Shown here: positions 60,266 through 64,000 of the stretch, in pieces
Position numbering within the stretch: the first letter of the stretch is position 1
How the letters are laid out: each line of letters begins with the position of its first letter
DNA from: Takakia lepidozioides
Taxonomy: Eukaryota > Streptophyta > Takakiopsida > Takakiales > Takakiaceae
Reading direction: 5' to 3'
NCBI GenBank assembly: GCA_030704615.1
Contig: CM060731.1
Location: 64,708,756-64,772,755, forward strand
DNA: 64,000 bases
Made by a program: the position numbers and the translations under genes
The notes under the pieces: generated by a model
What the model was told of the DNA's origin: nothing
The model's database searches: none
Seen by the model: only the letters and a program-made list of their open reading frames with translations

Positions 60266-61520
60266 GTGTATAAGTTTGGACATGTTCGAGTGTTACTCAT
60301 TGTGTCGAGTCCGATGGAGCCCACAGTGACTTGCATGAATTTTGTTGAAAGAGCACTAGCGCTCCTCCAGAAGGGAACTTGTCAAAATGTTGATGCTGTC
60401 GAATTTTGGGGCACAAAGGCCTACTGGATAGCATGGAGCAGAGCTGGCATGAGCTTTTTAAGGATCCTTCTCAATGGCGGGACAAACGCAATCGCAAGGT
60501 GTTGTCCATACTGCAAATGTGGGTTCTTCCTGTTAGTACCATGATTTGGTAAATTTCTTGGTGTTTACAAGGTCCTTGGGAGGGTCAGCTTGGTCTTAGG
60601 TCTTAGGAGGCGAGTTAAAATCTATGGCTGCTGAGCTGCACCGTGCTGGTTGTCCTCACAGACCAATCCGAGTTCACCTGGCACGCACAAGAGGTCCTTT
60701 TGGGTTGATCCTCCATGGTTGAAAGAAAAGCTAGCTGCCATGACTCAAGGTCAAGGACAAAGTGGTGAGGGCACATTCTTCTTCAACACATTTCAGGCTG
60801 TTCTTATATCAGAGTCGTCCCAAGTTTTTCATGTTGAATTCTCCAAGTTAGCTCGCGTGGTGGATCTATGGTGGTTGGGCTTTTGACATGTACTGCCAAT
60901 GTGGCAACAGGAAAATATCCAAACACAGATAACAGAGACGTGGAGAGGCTTTGGAAGGAATAGCTTTCCGACCCCAGTCAATGGTGGGACAATCAAGGCA
61001 AAAAGGTGAATGCCTGTTAAGAGAGAAGCAGATGCAATTGAGCGTAGGAGCTAGGGTTGGGGTGTTTGCTAGAACAAATGTAGGCTGTCATTGTCAGCCG
61101 CTAGTGGCAAGGCAAGGATGTATGCATGACTTGTGCAGAGGCAGGGATAGCTGAAGGAGTGGGGATAGAGTGTGGATCCAGATTCATCCAAGAGGGCCGG
61201 ATTTCAAGCACATGATAATCTATGATTCCCTGTGGATTGATAGCTACAAGAAACCTGCATAGGTAGATGGTCATCTGGAAGCGGCGGCGGCGGCAGTGCC
61301 GCAGTAAATAAAACAGGCATTGCTAATCTGCTGAATTACGTCTGCTGAATTACGTCTGCTTCTCTGTCTTTTTCAGCCGCTAGTAGCAAGGTGAGGATGT
61401 CTGCATGATTTGTGCAGAGGCAGGGATAGCTGAAGGAGCAGGGATAGAGTGTGGGTCCAGATTCATCCAAGAGGGCCGGATTTCAAGCACAAGATTACCT
61501 ATGATTCTATTGAAGTAATG
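60266..61520 (+). pseudogene. OSB-like PDF-motif sequence (right arm, inverted copy)
   Basis: Plus-strand mirror of the left arm. SMEQSWHELFKDPSQWRDKR lies at about 60433-60500, and PPWLKEKLAAMTQGQGQSGE at about 60700 (left arm: TPWLKEKLAAMTQAQGHTGE, about 59020). ERLWKE, a TAG, then LSDPSQWWDN lies at about 60940-61000, PRGPDFKHMI and DSLWIDSYKKPA at about 61180-61255, and a partial extra PRGPDFKHKITYDS at about 61465-61512. Stops exclude a functional protein. Confidence 0.75.
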
Positions 61521-61652
61521 CAGTGTACTGACTCCCAGAATTATGCACAACGATGTAGCAAAGAGAATGTATTAACACTGATTGCGAAAGTATCCACACA
61601 GCTTCACAATCCTTGCACACACTGCTATCGCTCACACTCTCTGACACACGAT

Positions 61653-63697
61653 TAAACTCAAGATAGCTGAGAGACGAGCCCTCTATAAAGAGTGCTGCAA
61701 TTTGGAAACCAACAGAGAATTGTGGGCGAGGTACTACCAGCTCCGTAAAGATATCAATCAGCTTGTTAGGTCTCAGAAGAAATTATACTGGGACAAGTTA
61801 TACAGTGAAATAAACTCAAACCAAAGAAATTCTGGTTGGCCCTTCAACGTTTGTACAAGCCGAAAAACGGCCAGCAAGTACAAGTGCTGAAGACTACTAA
61901 AGGTGCAGTGGTGACTTCATCGGTTGACATTGTCAAAACCTTTGAAACTCACTACAGTATCCTTGGCAGAACTTCTAGGTCTAACAGTGAGGGGTCTTCT
62001 GCTGAATGGAGGGACACAGTTGGAAAAACTGTTCCTATGATTCAAAACAGCCCTGATGAACTGGAGTATATTTCAATGGCTTATAATGCTCCCATTAGTT
62101 CTTCTGAGATTGTGGAAGCAATTGAACATTTAAATGGATATAAAGCTGGTGGACCTGATGGTATTGTCAACGAGCTTATCAAGCACGGTGGCGATCCCAT
62201 GATAGAGGCCCTAGTTCTCCTCTTTAACCTTATCTGGAAGACTGAAATGATCCCCTTTCGCTGGCGACAGGGGGTCATTGTCAATCTATACAAGAAGGGT
62301 GACAGAGAAGAACCGGGGAACTACCGTGGCATCACGCTCCTCAATGCTGTTGGCAAGACATTCTGCAGAGTTATAAGTACTCGTCTCGAGGTTGATCTGG
62401 AGTCTAGAGGTTGTTTCCACGAAGGCCAAGCTGGCTTTCGGCGAAACAGGGGCTGTGTGGATCATATCTTCACTCTAAGCCAGATTATCCAGGGAAGGAA
62501 AAAAGAAGGGAAACCCACCTATGTTTTTTTCCTGGATGTCAAAAAGGCTTATGATACAGTGTGGAGAGATGGCCTATGGTTCCGCCTCTGGTCTTGTGGG
62601 ATCAAGGGAACGATGTGGAGAGTTGTCCACAACTTGTATGCTCACACCAAAAGCTGTGTCACTGTTAACAGACAGAAGTCCAACTTTTTTGACATAGACC
62701 AAGGTGTAGCTCAAGGATGTACTCTCTCCCCTCTGCTCTTCAATGTTTTCATCAATCAACTCCTCGAGGATGTGGAAAGTGAGGGATTTGGGTTAAGGGT
62801 TGGTGATACCACCATACCAGCCCTTATGTTTGCGGATGACTTTGCAGGCATAGGGGAGACTCCAACCAATCTCCAGGAGTTGATTGATTGCGCGAAGAGA
62901 TACTTTGATCTTTGGGGGCTAGAGGCTAATGTCAGCAAATGTGCAGTGGTAGCATTCAACGACAGAGGAGAGGGAGGAAGTGATCTTAAGTGGCAGTGGG
63001 GTAGCCAAGAGATCCCAGTCCTCCCTTCCTACACTTACCTGGGCGTTGAGTTTTCCTCCAATTGTAATTGGGATGCACATATCCGGAAAGTTGTTCAAAC
63101 TGGCAAGGGCAAAGCTCTGGGGCTCACTAAATTTTTCCACTGCAGAGGGGTCAACTCTGAGGTTAAGAAAACCATGCTTTGTCACGTTATTAGACCTGCC
63201 TTGGAGTACGGATCTGCTATATGGGTTGATAACTCCAACCAGGCTAAGTCTCTAGAATCCATTCAAGTGGGGGTGCTTAAGGAGTGTATGTCAGCATGCT
63301 CCAAAACAGCCAATGTGGCTGTTCGGGGTGAGTTTGGCATTCCGTCCTTAAGCTCCCGACGAGATGAATTCAAGGTCAGATGGTGGGGTCAGCTGCAACA
63401 TATGCCCAACACCAGATATCCTAAGTTAATCGACTCTATATCTTGGAAACAGGACCGCCCTGTCAAACAGGCTAAGTCCTGGCAGAAGAGAGTAGAAGAG
63501 ATTCTCAAGGCCCTGGACCTGGATCCGCAAGTCTTGACCCTGCTGGATAAATCTGACTTAGAGGCTGTAGTGTCCTCAGCCATGTCTGTTGCCATGAGAT
63601 TGTCTGATGAAAATGAAGTTAGGCAGAAAACTTCCCTGAACTTGTTTCCAGTCGTTGACATGGGGGAGGACATCTTGGATGACCTCAAGGGTCTACC
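61653..63697 (+). mobile_element. LINE copy C, truncated at both ends
   Basis: Begins at the same linker region as copy A and runs nearly identically through the RT, but stops at about 63697 (GACCTCAAGGGTCTACCCAC), before the finger and 3' tail. LINE insertions normally keep the 3' end, so this end must be due to a later insertion or rearrangement. It is the best-preserved RT in the window. Confidence 0.9.
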
Positions 63698-63830
63698 CAC
63701 CTTTGGGCCAATCCACTGTGGATGGAAGAGGGGTGTAAGTCTTCATGCCTTCACCAGCAGCGTAGTAACTCTGAACAATATGTTGAGATTTATTAGAACA
63801 TGGCTGCATTCATGGGTAGTAATTATGTAG
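61836..63830 (+). CDS. LINE reverse transcriptase, longest open copy (664 aa)
   Basis: Complete set of RT blocks: YKAGGPDGIVNELIKHGGDP, WRQGVIVNLYKKGDRE, NYRGITLLNAVGKTF, HEGQAGFRRNRGCVDHIFTL, FFLDVKKAYDTVWRDG (catalytic Asp), GVAQGCTLSPLLFNVFINQL, ALMFADDFAGIGE (catalytic FADD) and YTYLGVEFSSNCNWDAHI. The last about 45 residues come from non-LINE sequence beyond 63697. The endonuclease is missing and a deletion near 61823 shifts the upstream frame. The RT core could be translated but is not a complete transposition protein. Confidence 0.85.
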   Translation: MALQRLYKPKNGQQVQVLKTTKGAVVTSSVDIVKTFETHYSILGRTSRSNSEGSSAEWRDTVGKTVPMIQNSPDELEYISMAYNAPISSSEIVEAIEHLNGYKAGGPDGIVNELIKHGGDPMIEALVLLFNLIWKTEMIPFRWRQGVIVNLYKKGDREEPGNYRGITLLNAVGKTFCRVISTRLEVDLESRGCFHEGQAGFRRNRGCVDHIFTLSQIIQGRKKEGKPTYVFFLDVKKAYDTVWRDGLWFRLWSCGIKGTMWRVVHNLYAHTKSCVTVNRQKSNFFDIDQGVAQGCTLSPLLFNVFINQLLEDVESEGFGLRVGDTTIPALMFADDFAGIGETPTNLQELIDCAKRYFDLWGLEANVSKCAVVAFNDRGEGGSDLKWQWGSQEIPVLPSYTYLGVEFSSNCNWDAHIRKVVQTGKGKALGLTKFFHCRGVNSEVKKTMLCHVIRPALEYGSAIWVDNSNQAKSLESIQVGVLKECMSACSKTANVAVRGEFGIPSLSSRRDEFKVRWWGQLQHMPNTRYPKLIDSISWKQDRPVKQAKSWQKRVEEILKALDLDPQVLTLLDKSDLEAVVSSAMSVAMRLSDENEVRQKTSLNLFPVVDMGEDILDDLKGLPTFGPIHCGWKRGVSLHAFTSSVVTLNNMLRFIRTWLHSWVVIM

Positions 63831-64000
63831 CCACATGGGTCCATTCTTTTTTTCCCTTTTCTGAACCAATTCTAACTTTTTTTGGGGGACACTTCTATTG
63901 ATAACCTCTATCCGCCACACTTTCCAAACCCCTACATTATATATAACCGCCTCCATACCGATTTAAACAAAGATGCCTTACTTACCGGACCCTTCCAAAT
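63698..64000. other. Sequence beyond LINE copy C
   Basis: No gene recognised. The break with the LINE at about 63697 may be the edge of another element that continues past the window. Confidence 0.4.

Overview
This is a stretch of nuclear DNA from a land plant. It holds an intron-containing BTB/NPH3 phototropic-signalling gene, a DYW-type PPR RNA-editing factor, relics of a 12-oxophytodienoate-reductase-like gene, an IscU/ISU exon, an F-box/kelch-like gene, LRR receptor-kinase ectodomains, and many PDF motifs of the plant OSB (organellar single-stranded DNA-binding) family. A long DYW protein built from near-identical P-L-S triplets, and non-LTR elements unlike the common angiosperm L1 type, would fit a seed-free plant (moss, lycophyte or fern). 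That placement is inference.

Layout. 1-2200: minus-strand relic of a PPR array joined to a PDF-motif relic. 2200-5570: non-coding, with an AACCACT/AGTGGTT-dense block and a dUTPase-like fragment. 5579-8371: a DNA element with about 460-bp terminal inverted repeats and one internal ORF; its right end lies 247 bp before the start codon of an OPR-like gene (8618-12314, five exons, damaged). 13858-14928: F-box gene with frameshifts. 16225-16384: last exon of an ISU-type Fe-S scaffold with a stop. 18426-19520: intact C2HC-finger/Arg-rich ORF. 20565-29241: three copies of one APE/RT LINE, two of them tail to tail. 32326-35393: two broken LRR receptor genes, the second with a tandem array of LRR exons. 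36.3-36.7 kb: telomere-like repeats. 41471-41824: hAT-type MITE with perfect 8-bp target duplication. 42040-42763: small plus-strand gene. 43986-47591: complete seven-exon NPH3-family gene. 48.2-49.9 kb: tandem repeats, including a two-type 71-bp satellite. 54417-57860: intact 1147-aa DYW PPR gene. 57.85-61.5 kb: PDF-motif copies in an inverted arrangement. 61653-63697: another LINE copy.

The apparently functional genes are NPH3, the DYW PPR, the C2HC ORF and perhaps the small gene at 42 kb. Most other gene matches are decayed copies among transposons. The most unusual feature is the repeated association of PPR arrays with OSB-type PDF-motif DNA. Two loci show it in the same orientation. At the intact one the PPR start codon lies inside PDF-repeat DNA, read in another frame. 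Both families act on organellar nucleic acids.
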